Positions 1-9,197 of a stretch of 64,000 nt of DNA are shown piece after piece. Position 1 is the stretch's first letter; each line of letters starts with the position of its first letter. Origin of the DNA: Bacteroidales bacterium (GTDB lineage: Bacteria; Bacteroidota; Bacteroidia; Bacteroidales; UBA932); NCBI GenBank assembly GCA_024402115.1, contig JAKSJQ010000006.1, positions 1 through 64,000 on the forward strand, written 5' to 3'. The notes below the pieces were generated by a model. That model saw only the letters and a list, made by a program, of their open reading frames with translations, did not search any database and had not been told where the DNA came from. The translations under genes were made by a program, and so were the position numbers.

Positions 1-238
1 TCGTGGTGAACCTTCCCATCGAGGTCTCGAGGTATCTTGCACTGAAGTCGTAGAGCCCGGTCTCCGTCGCGAGTTCCTTGCCGGTGAAGCGGTAGCGGTT
101 GTCTGATGTTCCCTCAGCCATGTTTGCGTCCTCGATCAGTTCCCCATAAGGGTAGTACTGGTTAACCTGCCTTACGGTGCCGTTCTCGTCTGCCACGACC
201 CTCACGCTCCCGAGGTTGTCGGTGAGGAAGAACATGTA
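1..238. repeat. Rhs core direct repeat, copy 1
   Basis: Bases 1-238 match 1499-1736 with five differences (at 146, 164, 177, 191 and 217), and the first 145 bases are identical. The true left end may lie outside the window. The block codes for the Rhs core just before the toxin junction. Confidence 0.95.
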
Positions 239-397
239 TGTCCTTGCTGCAGATGTCACCTCGACATGTCCTCCGTCGAAGAGTACCTTGCTGAGCGCGG
301 TAGCCGTGAAGATGCAGCTGCCGGAATATATCCTTGCCAGCCCCCTGTTTCCCAGCCTCGGCACATAGGTCTCGCTGAACTGGTGGTTACTATTCAT
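1..397 (-). CDS. Rhs core tip fragment, cut by the window start
   Basis: The frame is open from an ATG at 397 to the window edge and gives 132 residues. The middle reads LGSVRVVADENG, NQYYPYGE, RYRFTGKELATETGLYD and ARYLETSMGRFTT, which is the Rhs repeat-associated core that normally sits just before a variable C-terminal toxin. The core is nearly identical to residues 53-130 of the toxin protein at 876-1889; the first 50 or so residues are unrelated to it. There is no signal peptide and no long YD-repeat shell, so this is an orphan tip rather than a whole Rhs protein. Its ATG overlaps the stop of the small lipoprotein gene before it (TATGAATAG). The part that would hold its own toxin lies left of the window. 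It could be a silent donor for recombination or simply a remnant. Confidence 0.75.
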   Translation of the reverse strand, partial: MNSNHQFSETYVPRLGNRGLARIYSGSCIFTATALSKVLFDGGHVEVTSAARTYMFFLTDNLGSVRVVADENGTVRQVNQYYPYGELIEDANMAEGTSDNRYRFTGKELATETGLYDFSARYLETSMGRFTT

Positions 398-860
398 ACT
401 TTTTATATAAACATCTGATCTCTCTAAAAATTGGTTGTAAATCATCATGATGAATCTGAGGGTTTGCGTCAATAACCTCAGCTTCAAATGTATCTATTGA
501 CGTTTGAGATAAAGCAATCTCCATACTGACATGTTCCAGAAAAGAGTTAATCCAATAATAGTGATAACGATATAGCTTTCTGAATGATTCATAGTTATTA
601 ATAATGGCTTTATAACAATATATTCCAACCATCTCTGCTAGAGCTCCATCTGAGTGATGACATATTTTGCATAAATTCTTGGCGTTTCTGTATGCTTGAA
701 ATTGCCTTGGCTCATATTTAGATAAGTGTACCAGAAAATCTTCTGTTTGTTGATCGTCTGTTAGGGCCCTCATATAAATGATGGGTTTTGTTTGAATAGA
801 ACAAGACTCTAATACGAAGTATAATAATATTGCTAAAACAGCTTTTGTTGCATATCGCAT
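390..860 (-). CDS. Small lipoprotein, candidate immunity protein for the Rhs L,D-transpeptidase tip
   Basis: The 156-residue product starts with a hydrophobic signal peptide and a lipobox LESC with Cys20, so it should be a lipid-anchored envelope protein. I recognise no domain in the rest, which is helical-looking and rich in Tyr and His (for example YRYHYYWINSFLEH). The gene lies 15 nt downstream of the Rhs tip carrying a YkuD domain, on the same strand, where polymorphic toxin systems place the immunity gene. An envelope location suits an inhibitor of a peptidoglycan-acting toxin. It is more AT-rich than the Rhs core and the recA region, as expected of a swapped cassette. The immunity role is inferred from position and localisation only. 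Confidence 0.6.
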   Translation of the reverse strand: MRYATKAVLAILLYFVLESCSIQTKPIIYMRALTDDQQTEDFLVHLSKYEPRQFQAYRNAKNLCKICHHSDGALAEMVGIYCYKAIINNYESFRKLYRYHYYWINSFLEHVSMEIALSQTSIDTFEAEVIDANPQIHHDDLQPIFREIRCLYKKYE

Positions 861-875
861 GATAAATTGTTATTT

Positions 876-1889
876 CTAGCGTTCACCTGGTATGTAATAA
901 TTAGAATACTGATCTCTCTCGAGATCATCGATAATTTGCACACTTCCGGGAATCTCCGCAGGGTCACGTTGTGTTAATGTGTCTGTTATCGCCTTGAACC
1001 TTAACATGTCATCATCATATGCTCGTAAACATCCATTGGTTTTACGTAATTCGATATTGGAAGACTTCTCCCATTTCCCTTCAGTCGTATTGTAAATTTC
1101 TTGTCTACCACCATGAATTCTTATTAAATCCCTCCCTGAATCTACGATTTCTCCAGATATGGGCTTCATGGCCAACCTTGGATAAGGACCATATGATAAT
1201 CTACTCCCTCCTGAAATCCACGGACTATTATCTGGTATATCATATGTGCCTAGTGGAGTGTCAGAATTCTCAACCATTCGATTATGCCCTCCTACACCTT
1301 CTGCACGGATGTCAAATCGATAGACTTCGTTTCCTTTGTTGTCGCTTACAACAGCCACGCCATAACCATATTCTGTTCTGTCTCGATACACATGAACTTT
1401 CACATCCCATCGGCCATCTGGGTCAATCCTGTTCACCGGATCCCCAGCGCAATAAACATACGGACTGACCGAAGGATATTTCTCAGCAAGCGGATCGATC
1501 GTGGTGAACCTTCCCATCGAGGTCTCGAGGTATCTTGCACTGAAGTCGTAGAGCCCGGTCTCCGTCGCGAGTTCCTTGCCGGTGAAGCGGTAGCGGTTGT
1601 CTGATGTTCCCTCAGCCATGTTTGCGTCCTCGATCAGTTCCCCGTAAGGGTAGTACTGGTTCACCTGCCTTACGTTGCCGTTCTCGTCCGCCACGACCCT
1701 CACGCTCCCGAGGTGGTCGGTGAGGAAGAACATGTAGCCCGGGGTGCTTCCGCTCATCTGGTATGCATGGGGTGAATGTGCTTGTGACAAACGATAGTGT
1801 GCATCCATGGCCTGGGCAGTTGAGTGTGCAAAGTGATTGGTGACGGTAACAAAATTAGTGTTTTGTCCTTGCATATGCAAAAAAAACAT
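876..1889 (-). CDS. Orphan Rhs tip with C-terminal L,D-transpeptidase (YkuD-like) toxin domain
   Basis: The product has 337 residues. Residues about 53-160 are the Rhs-associated core ending in the usual junction NPVNRIDPDG-like sequence (here PVNRIDPDG). From residue 161 the sequence changes to a separate domain with the marks of the YkuD fold: DTPLGTYDI at 210-218, IHGG with His259, and TNGCLR with Cys287 and Arg289, matching the family pattern H...[ST]xGCxR. YkuD enzymes act on peptidoglycan stem peptides through the Cys; Tlde1 of Salmonella is a known antibacterial effector of this fold. The spacing from His259 to Thr284 is longer than usual. There is no signal peptide or Rhs shell, and an in-frame TAG stops the frame just upstream of the ATG, so this is a displaced tip that may need recombination into a full Rhs gene to be delivered. 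Confidence 0.8.
   Translation of the reverse strand: MFFLHMQGQNTNFVTVTNHFAHSTAQAMDAHYRLSQAHSPHAYQMSGSTPGYMFFLTDHLGSVRVVADENGNVRQVNQYYPYGELIEDANMAEGTSDNRYRFTGKELATETGLYDFSARYLETSMGRFTTIDPLAEKYPSVSPYVYCAGDPVNRIDPDGRWDVKVHVYRDRTEYGYGVAVVSDNKGNEVYRFDIRAEGVGGHNRMVENSDTPLGTYDIPDNSPWISGGSRLSYGPYPRLAMKPISGEIVDSGRDLIRIHGGRQEIYNTTEGKWEKSSNIELRKTNGCLRAYDDDMLRFKAITDTLTQRDPAEIPGSVQIIDDLERDQYSNYYIPGER
1499..1736. repeat. Rhs core direct repeat, copy 2
   Basis: This is the partner of bases 1-238, with 233 of 238 bases identical. It lies inside the toxin-tip gene and ends before the codons for STPGY, where the two tips diverge. It is GC-richer than the flanking toxin, immunity and orphan genes. Confidence 0.95.
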
Positions 1890-1896
1890 ATATTTG
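1889..1896 (+). promoter_or_regulatory. -7 promoter element TATATTTG for the orphan lipoprotein gene
   Basis: TATATTTG fits the Bacteroidetes -7 consensus TAnnTTTG and lies 30 nt before the ATG at 1927. No good -33 TTTG is seen at the usual spacing. Confidence 0.5.
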
Positions 1897-1926
1897 TAAA
1901 TCTATAATAACTAATGAGTTGACATT

Positions 1927-2799
1927 ATGATTTCAGGGAACTTTAGAAGATTGGCTCTGGTGACAGTGACAATATTATCAACATTGTCACTTCAGTCGTG
2001 CAAGACGGTAGAAACTGATGGGCCTCAAAGCTGTTTCGGAAATGTTCGGTGTATTTTAGCCAACCGCGAAAGTAATTTTTTGTCTACAGTTAGTGTTGAC
2101 ATTGACTCTCTGCAAGCAATGCGTATTCACTATGCCATATCGGAGGACATCAGCAAACAATGGCAATCTCCAGATAATGGTGTTCCCGCCAACAAATATT
2201 CGATTTATGCCTTTGTCCTGCCAGTTTCATGGACGGAAACTCTTTATGCTCTGAGACATGGCCTAGATTATTATCAATACGAATACATGATTCCTGGAGA
2301 TGACGACATAGAAAATCAGCTGAAACAATGGTTGGACGAAATGAATCCGAAGTTCAGGACGTGGGTTAATATGAAAGAATATCCATTACGGAGTGACAAG
2401 CAGGGTGAGTATCGTACAGAGGAGTGCACGTCTATTTCTATACGGTCAGCAGCTCCACTATTCGGCCGTCCAGCGCTGTCCGAAATCTCGGACTTGTTCA
2501 AAATCGTATCATGGCATGAAGAGGAAGGACAATGGCTTAACGGCCCTTTCTTGATAACGTATGACAAGAAATTCTTGGGAATAATAAAAGAGGATATCAG
2601 TATTGAGGAATATTTGTCCCATAGGCCAATGGTTCAGCCAGCCTTCCTATTCAAGATGTTGGACACTCCTTCAGAATTGGATGAAGTAGACTCCTTGGAA
2701 ACAGACTTCATCGTGGAAATCGGCCTCGGTAACGGGAAACAACTTAAGGATACCGCCCATGTCAAGCTCCTGATGCCGGAGGCAATCGAAGAGAAATAG
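1927..2799 (+). CDS. Orphan lipoprotein of unknown function
   Basis: The 290-residue product has a signal peptide with lipobox LQSC and Cys25, so it is predicted to be lipid-anchored. The mature part has no motif I can name with confidence; it includes YSIYAFVLPVSWTETLYALR and an acidic C-terminus. Long Bacteroidales lipoproteins of this kind are often assigned to DUFs, but I cannot pick one. It is divergent from the Rhs cassette, shares its lower GC, and ends before a hairpin at 2864-2898. It could be a further cassette-linked immunity or envelope protein, or an unrelated accessory gene; nothing in the sequence decides this. Confidence 0.7.
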   Translation: MISGNFRRLALVTVTILSTLSLQSCKTVETDGPQSCFGNVRCILANRESNFLSTVSVDIDSLQAMRIHYAISEDISKQWQSPDNGVPANKYSIYAFVLPVSWTETLYALRHGLDYYQYEYMIPGDDDIENQLKQWLDEMNPKFRTWVNMKEYPLRSDKQGEYRTEECTSISIRSAAPLFGRPALSEISDLFKIVSWHEEEGQWLNGPFLITYDKKFLGIIKEDISIEEYLSHRPMVQPAFLFKMLDTPSELDEVDSLETDFIVEIGLGNGKQLKDTAHVKLLMPEAIEEK

Positions 2800-2863
2800 T
2801 ATTTGTTTTAAATATTTCACCTTGCTTGTATAATGGAATTGGACAAGCAGAGTGTAATTTTGC

Positions 2864-2898
2864 AGCACTGAGCTCGGGGAAGGCCCGAATTCAGTGCT
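2864..2898. terminator. Strong hairpin, likely terminator of the accessory segment
   Basis: AGCACTGA at 2864-2871 pairs with TCAGTGCT at 2891-2898, and TCGGG with CCCGA inside. A T-rich stretch follows at 2902-2918. It lies between the orphan lipoprotein stop and the recA promoter. Confidence 0.6.
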
Positions 2899-2919
2899 GA
2901 ATTATTTGCTATTTTTTAC

Positions 2920-2927
2920 TAACTTTG
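2920..2927 (+). promoter_or_regulatory. -7 promoter element TAACTTTG of recA
   Basis: TAACTTTG matches TAnnTTTG and is followed by CCG. A transcript starting a few bases later would begin upstream of the ATG at 2985 but inside the longer frame that opens with TTG at 2925, which supports the ATG start. I saw no LexA-type dyad here. Confidence 0.6.
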
Positions 2928-2984
2928 CCGAACGTGTGCGAAAATGGTTTTCGCCGCGAAAGCATCATTAAACACAAAACATTT

Positions 2985-4007
2985 ATGGCTAAAGAAGTTG
3001 AAGTCGCCGATGTGAATGCCGCCAAGCTGAAGGCATTGCAGGCAACACTGGACAAGATCGAGAAAGACTACGGTAAAGGTACGATCATGAAGTTGGGAGA
3101 TCAGCCTAAATGGGATGTTTCGGTCATTCCGAGCGGTTCCATTGCCCTTGACCATGCACTGGGCATAGGCGGATATCCGCGTGGAAGGATCATCGAAATC
3201 TATGGACCTGAGTCTTCCGGCAAGACCACCCTCGCTATCCATGCGATCGCCGAGGCTCAGAAGACAGGAGGCATCGCCGCAATCATCGATGCGGAGCATG
3301 CCTTCGACAGGACCTATGCGAAGAACCTCGGTGTCAATCTCGACACCCTCCTGATCTCGCAGCCTGACAACGGTGAGCAGGCACTCGAGATCGCGGACAA
3401 CCTCATCCGCTCCGGCGCGATCGACATCATCGTCATCGACTCCGTGGCGGCCCTTACTCCGAAGGCGGAGATCGAGGGCGAGATGGGAGACGCGAAGATG
3501 GGCCTCCATGCGAGACTCATGAGCCAGGCTCTCCGCAAGCTCACCGCCAATATCAGCAAGACCAACACCTGCTGCATCTTCATCAACCAGCTCCGCGACA
3601 AGATCGGAGTGATGTTCGGCAATCCGGAGACCACCACCGGAGGCAACGCCCTCAAGTTCTATGCTTCAGTGCGCGTCGACGTCCGCAGGACCACCCAGAT
3701 CAAGGACGGCGAGGAGGCTCTCGGCAACCGCACGAAGGTGAAGATCGTGAAGAACAAGATGGCTCCTCCTTTCAAGAAGGCCGAGTTCGACATCGTGTTC
3801 GGAGAGGGTATCAGCCGCATCGGCGAGATCATCGACCTTGCGGTCGAGATGGACATCGTCCACAAGAGCGGCAGCTGGTTCAGCTACAATGACGCTAAGC
3901 TCGCACAGGGACGCGAGGCGGTCAAGAACCTCCTCATGGACAACGTCGAGCTCTGCGACGAGATCGAGGCCAAGATCCGCGCAGCTCTCGCTGAGATCAA
4001 GGACTAG
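2985..4007 (+). CDS. recA: RecA recombinase
   Basis: This is the DNA-dependent ATPase that forms filaments on single-stranded DNA, drives strand exchange and triggers the SOS response. The 340-residue product is of normal length. It shows Walker A GPESSGKT at residues 74-81, the segment [14 protein letters not shown], the Walker B strand [13 protein letters not shown], and loop L2 around [21 protein letters not shown]. The ATG at 2985 is chosen because the protein then begins MAKEVEV and because the putative promoter lies inside the longer TTG-started frame. It is the first gene of a run in which trpS, rlmN, a patatin gene, recX and an acyltransferase-like gene follow with gaps of 1-36 nt. 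Confidence 0.98.
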   Translation: MAKEVEVADVNAAKLKALQATLDKIEKDYGKGTIMKLGDQPKWDVSVIPSGSIALDHALGIGGYPRGRIIEIYGPESSGKTTLAIHAIAEAQKTGGIAAIIDAEHAFDRTYAKNLGVNLDTLLISQPDNGEQALEIADNLIRSGAIDIIVIDSVAALTPKAEIEGEMGDAKMGLHARLMSQALRKLTANISKTNTCCIFINQLRDKIGVMFGNPETTTGGNALKFYASVRVDVRRTTQIKDGEEALGNRTKVKIVKNKMAPPFKKAEFDIVFGEGISRIGEIIDLAVEMDIVHKSGSWFSYNDAKLAQGREAVKNLLMDNVELCDEIEAKIRAALAEIKD

Positions 4008-4043
4008 GCCCCTTTAAGACAGGCAAACAATTCAGACAAATAG

Positions 4044-5186
<1,143 letters not shown>

Positions 5187-5190
5187 TACA

Positions 5191-6264
5191 GTGAAGACGA
5201 AGCTTCTCGGAATGACTCCGGAGGAACTGCAGAATGTCGTCCTGGAGCTTGGCCTGCCGAAATTCACGGCGGGGCAGATCGCTCAGTGGATGTACAAGAA
5301 GAAGGTCCGCAGCATCGATGAGATGACCAACCTGAGCAAGGCCGGCAGGGAGAAGCTTAAGGAACGCTACGAACTCGGAGTGATTCCGTACGCAGACCTT
5401 ATCCAGTCCGCGGATGGTACAAAGAAGTACCTCTTCCCGGTCGAGATCGAGCGTCCCGGCGGATGGAAGAACGTGGACGGCACACCGGTGACCGAGGTCA
5501 GCGCGATCGAGGCGGTGATGATTCCGGACGAGGACAGGGCGACCCTCTGCGTCTCGAGCCAGTCGGGCTGCAAGATGGCCTGCCGCTTCTGCATGACCGG
5601 ACGTCAGGGCTTTCACGGCAACCTCAGCGCTGCCGACATACTTTCCCAGTACATCGCCGTTGACGAGGCTGAGAGCCTCACGAATACGGTCTTCATGGGC
5701 ATGGGAGAGCCTCTGGACAACTACGAGAACGTGATGCGTGCTATAACGGTCCTGACCGCCGACTGGGGCTTCGGATGGAGCCCGAAGCGTATCACCGTGT
5801 CAACCATCGGAGTGCTTCCGAACCTCAAGCGCTACCTCGATGAGTGCCGCTGCCACCTCGCTGTGAGTCTCCATAACCCTTTCCCGGAGGAGAGGGCGAT
5901 GATGATGCCGGCGCAGAAGGCCTGGAACGAGGAGGACGTGATCGCTCTGATCAAGCAGTACGACTTCACTGGCCAGCGTCGTGTGAGCTTCGAATATACG
6001 ATGTTCGCCGGCTTCAACGACGACAAGAGGCATGCTGACGCTCTGGTGCGCATGCTCAGGGGTCTGGAGTGCAGGATGAATCTCATCAGATTCCACAAGA
6101 TACCGGATTTCCCTTACGATTGTCCACCGGCGGCCATCATGGAAGCCTTCAAGGACAGGCTGAACAAGCAGGGGCTGACGACGACGATCAGGGCATCCAG
6201 GGGAGAAGATATACTTGCTGCGTGCGGTATGCTCGCAGGTAAACATAAGGATAAAAGCTGTTAG
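5191..6264 (+). CDS. rlmN: Dual-specificity RNA methyltransferase RlmN
   Basis: This radical SAM enzyme makes 2-methyladenosine in 23S rRNA (A2503) and in some tRNAs. With the GTG start at 5191 the product has 357 residues and begins VKTKLLGMTPEEL, as in relatives; the longer frame would overlap trpS. The [4Fe-4S] cluster motif CxxxCxxC is Cys127, Cys131 and Cys134 (GCKMACRFC). The two cysteines used in methyl transfer are probably Cys120 in LCVSSQSGC and Cys345 in AACGML. SAM-binding GMGEPLDNY is present. It starts 4 nt after the trpS stop. Confidence 0.96.
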   Translation: MKTKLLGMTPEELQNVVLELGLPKFTAGQIAQWMYKKKVRSIDEMTNLSKAGREKLKERYELGVIPYADLIQSADGTKKYLFPVEIERPGGWKNVDGTPVTEVSAIEAVMIPDEDRATLCVSSQSGCKMACRFCMTGRQGFHGNLSAADILSQYIAVDEAESLTNTVFMGMGEPLDNYENVMRAITVLTADWGFGWSPKRITVSTIGVLPNLKRYLDECRCHLAVSLHNPFPEERAMMMPAQKAWNEEDVIALIKQYDFTGQRRVSFEYTMFAGFNDDKRHADALVRMLRGLECRMNLIRFHKIPDFPYDCPPAAIMEAFKDRLNKQGLTTTIRASRGEDILAACGMLAGKHKDKSC

Positions 6265-6268
6265 TTAT

Positions 6269-8698
6269 ATGAAACGACTTTTGGCATTCTTGATGGCGGT
6301 GGCATTGCTCCTGCCTTCTTTGCGCTTGGACGCAAGGGGTATAGACCCAGTGGCTGACTCTCTCTCGAAGCAGAAGCTTCATCATTATCTTGACTCTGTC
6401 AGAGTTGCCAAGCACCGTCCTACGGTCGCGCTTGTTCTCAGCGGCGGTGGTGCCAAAGGTGCTGCCCATGTCGGTATCGTGCGCCGTATGGAGGAGCTTG
6501 GAATTCCTGTCGACATAGTGATCGGAACCAGCATGGGAGGCCTCGTGTCAGGTCTCTTTGCAATGGGATACGACTCATATGAGGTGGAGGACGTGCTCAA
6601 GAGCGCGGACTGGGGACGTCTCATAACTGACAAGATGCCAATCGAGTTCAGGTCGCTCCCAGAAAAGAAATTCAAGGCTCAGCATCAGGTGATACTTCCT
6701 CTTTACTACGAGAAGAAGCAGTTCGTGATGATGAAGCAGAATGCCTATGACGGCGACGGCGACAGCTACAGGCCGCTCTCTCTCAGGGCGGACAAGGAGG
6801 ATGCGGATCAGCTCATCAGGGACAACATCCTCGAGAGCCTTCCGTTCGGTGCCGTGAAGGGAATGAACGTGACCAACCTGATCAGCAGCCTCACGGCCGG
6901 TTATCAGGACGAAATGGATTTCATGGATCTCCCTGTTCCTTATGTGACCGTAGCGACCGACCTTATCTCGTTCAAGGGCAAATACTGGTTCGATGGATCC
7001 CTCCCGACGGCCATGCGTACGACAATGTCGATCCCTTTCCTCTTTGCGCCAGTTAAGCATGAAGGTATGGTGCTCGTGGATGGCGGCATGAGGGACAATT
7101 ATCCGACCCTCTTTGCACGTGAGCTCGGTGCCGACTACATCATCGGAATGGAACTTTCCGACCCTAAGAAGACCTATCAGGAGGTCAATAACGTTGCTGA
7201 TGTCGCAGGCCAGATGATATCCCTTCTGATCGAGGACAACTACGAAAGGAACATGGATGTTGCCGACGTGAAGGTCAAGCCGGATCTCCATGAATACAAT
7301 ATGCTCAGCTTCAGCACTGAGAATATCGAAGAAATCATCAAGAGGGGATACGCGACTGCTCTTGCGGCGGATTCGCTTCTCGTAAAGGTGAAGGAAGCCA
7401 TGAACGGAGACGTGCAGACCTACAAAGGTCCTAAGGCGTCAAATCTCCAGAAGACCAAGGCCCTTTTCGACCAGATAGTGATCTCTGGCGTAAGTGATTC
7501 GGAGGCGGACCTTCTCAGACGCAAGATCAAGCTGAAGCCGGGCAACAGATACGACGATGACGACATCGAGGAGGCCGTGAACATCCTGTTCGGTACACGT
7601 GCGTTCGACAAGGTCACATACGAAGTCTATGGTGAAAGGGAGCCTTTCGTCCTCGACCTCAAGTGCGACAAGGGACCTATCCATCAGATTGCCGTAGGTG
7701 CGCGTTTCGACTCGGAGGAAGTGGTTTCGCTTCTTGTTGATGCCGGTCTCGCCATCCGCAAGCTCAAGGGCCCGAAGGCCAACCTCACGCTCCGCCTTGC
7801 GGAGAATCCTTCGGCAAAGCTCAGGCTCTACATGGATATGGTCAAGTTCCCGACGCTCAACCTGGCTGCCTATGCTCAGTATACCAATGTGGGCCGTATC
7901 GTCGCCTACGAAGATGCAAAGCAGTATGAGGTTATGGGAGTGACAGCTCCGAAGAAGGCTCCGCAGTCGTCGTGGTACGTCAATACGGATTTCTATCTGT
8001 CGGGAATCAGGTGGAAGACCATCGATTTCAGGGCAGGTGCGCGCCTTGACTACTACAACATGATGGGCACTGACCTCCGCTACTACAGGGGTGACTACGA
8101 TTTCAGGCAGAATACGAGCTCGTATGCCAATGTCTACACGGAGATCACCGCTGAGCAGTATGACAGGATCTACTTCCCTCACAAGGGTTACTCTTTCGTG
8201 ACATACTATGCGTTCAACATGTATGATCTCGTGACCAAGAGATACAATCCTTTCCATGTCCTGTCGTACAGCGGAAAGATTTTCTTCCCTGCCGGACCTC
8301 GCGTGACCATCATTCCTTCCGTGGATCTCAGAATGCTCTTCGGAGATGAGATTCCGTTCATGTATTCGAACTTCATCGGAGGTTCCATCAGCGGAAGATA
8401 CGCTCCGCAGCAGTTCTCTTTCATCGGAATCAACAATTACGCTGCCATGGGCAATATCCTCACCCAGGCAAGGCTCGATCTCCGCGTGAAGGTCAAGGAT
8501 GCACACTATCTCACCGTCATGGGCAACTATGCACGTGATTGCGACAGGTTCTCCGAGTACACCAAGGGCGCAGGTTTCTGGGGTGTCGGCCTCGAGTACG
8601 GATATGATTCCGTAGTCGGCCCTATCACCATCAACGCGCACTACTCGAACCTCAGCCACAATCCGGGTGCATACGTCAGCATCGGTGTGATATTCTAG
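6269..8698 (+). CDS. Patatin-like phospholipase with POTRA and outer-membrane beta-barrel
   Basis: The 809-residue product has a signal peptide, a patatin domain at about 50-330, one POTRA-like segment at about 405-490 (VISGVSDSEADLLRRKI) and a C-terminal barrel of the surface-antigen/Omp85 class ending SIGVIF. The patatin domain keeps the oxyanion loop GGGAKG at 59-64, the nucleophile Ser88 in GTSMGG and Asp271 in DGGMRDNYP, so it should be an active acyl hydrolase. The layout matches PlpD-like type Vd autotransporters, common in Bacteroidetes. Start at 6269 gives a good signal peptide 4 nt after rlmN; an upstream start would overlap rlmN. Whether the hydrolase is exposed or stays in the periplasm cannot be read from sequence. 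Confidence 0.93.
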   Translation: MKRLLAFLMAVALLLPSLRLDARGIDPVADSLSKQKLHHYLDSVRVAKHRPTVALVLSGGGAKGAAHVGIVRRMEELGIPVDIVIGTSMGGLVSGLFAMGYDSYEVEDVLKSADWGRLITDKMPIEFRSLPEKKFKAQHQVILPLYYEKKQFVMMKQNAYDGDGDSYRPLSLRADKEDADQLIRDNILESLPFGAVKGMNVTNLISSLTAGYQDEMDFMDLPVPYVTVATDLISFKGKYWFDGSLPTAMRTTMSIPFLFAPVKHEGMVLVDGGMRDNYPTLFARELGADYIIGMELSDPKKTYQEVNNVADVAGQMISLLIEDNYERNMDVADVKVKPDLHEYNMLSFSTENIEEIIKRGYATALAADSLLVKVKEAMNGDVQTYKGPKASNLQKTKALFDQIVISGVSDSEADLLRRKIKLKPGNRYDDDDIEEAVNILFGTRAFDKVTYEVYGEREPFVLDLKCDKGPIHQIAVGARFDSEEVVSLLVDAGLAIRKLKGPKANLTLRLAENPSAKLRLYMDMVKFPTLNLAAYAQYTNVGRIVAYEDAKQYEVMGVTAPKKAPQSSWYVNTDFYLSGIRWKTIDFRAGARLDYYNMMGTDLRYYRGDYDFRQNTSSYANVYTEITAEQYDRIYFPHKGYSFVTYYAFNMYDLVTKRYNPFHVLSYSGKIFFPAGPRVTIIPSVDLRMLFGDEIPFMYSNFIGGSISGRYAPQQFSFIGINNYAAMGNILTQARLDLRVKVKDAHYLTVMGNYARDCDRFSEYTKGAGFWGVGLEYGYDSVVGPITINAHYSNLSHNPGAYVSIGVIF

Positions 8699-8701
8699 CC
8701 T

Positions 8702-9196
8702 ATGGCTCAGGGCAGCTTCGAGAAGGCCAGGGTGCTGGACAATCTGCGCCGTCAGTGCTCCCGCAGGGAGTATTGCACTTCCGACATACGCAAGAAGATC
8801 TCGGATGCCTATGCAAAGGCTTCCGGGGCTGACTGCACCCTCGAGGATGCCGTTTCTTCGATAGTGGAGAGCCGCCTCAGGGACAGGTATCTCTCCGATC
8901 CCCGCTATGCCGCCGCCTCCGCCCGCGACAAGGCTTCTCTTAGCGGTTGGGGAGAGGTGAAGATACGCTATATGCTGGCGGGGAAGGGTATGTCAAAAGA
9001 GGTCATTTCCGAGGCCTTGGCGCAGGTGGATGAACAAGGAGCCGCCGGACGTCTTGAGCGCCTCCTGGAGGCCAAATACAAGGCGTTACGCGAAGATCCG
9101 CAGTGTAAGTTGAAGCTGCTGCGCTATGCGTTGGGACGTGGGTATTCCTATGATGATGTTTCCGGTATCGTTGACAGCTTGGTCAAGGGCGAGTGA
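8702..9196 (+). CDS. recX: RecX, regulator of RecA
   Basis: RecX binds RecA filaments and restrains RecA. The 164-residue product has the helical repeats of the family: a first block around SRREYCTSDIRKKI, then YLSDPRYAAASARDKASLSGWGEVKIRYML, and a last block ending LRYALGRGYSYDDVSGIVDSL. Length is normal. It starts 3 nt after the patatin gene stop and lies in the same co-directional run as recA, about 4.7 kb downstream, so both may share a transcript although three unrelated genes lie between them. Confidence 0.92.
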   Translation: MAQGSFEKARVLDNLRRQCSRREYCTSDIRKKISDAYAKASGADCTLEDAVSSIVESRLRDRYLSDPRYAAASARDKASLSGWGEVKIRYMLAGKGMSKEVISEALAQVDEQGAAGRLERLLEAKYKALREDPQCKLKLLRYALGRGYSYDDVSGIVDSLVKGE

Positions 9197-9197
9197 T

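Noticed and set aside
2925..2984. TTG-started N-terminal extension of RecA
   Set aside because: The putative -7 element overlaps it at 2920-2927, and the ATG at 2985 gives a normal RecA N-terminus.
7439..8659. 406-residue minus-strand frame opposite the patatin-barrel gene
   Set aside because: Composition is typical of antisense shadows (rich in Arg, His, Glu, Val) and no domain is seen; the plus-strand gene is intact.
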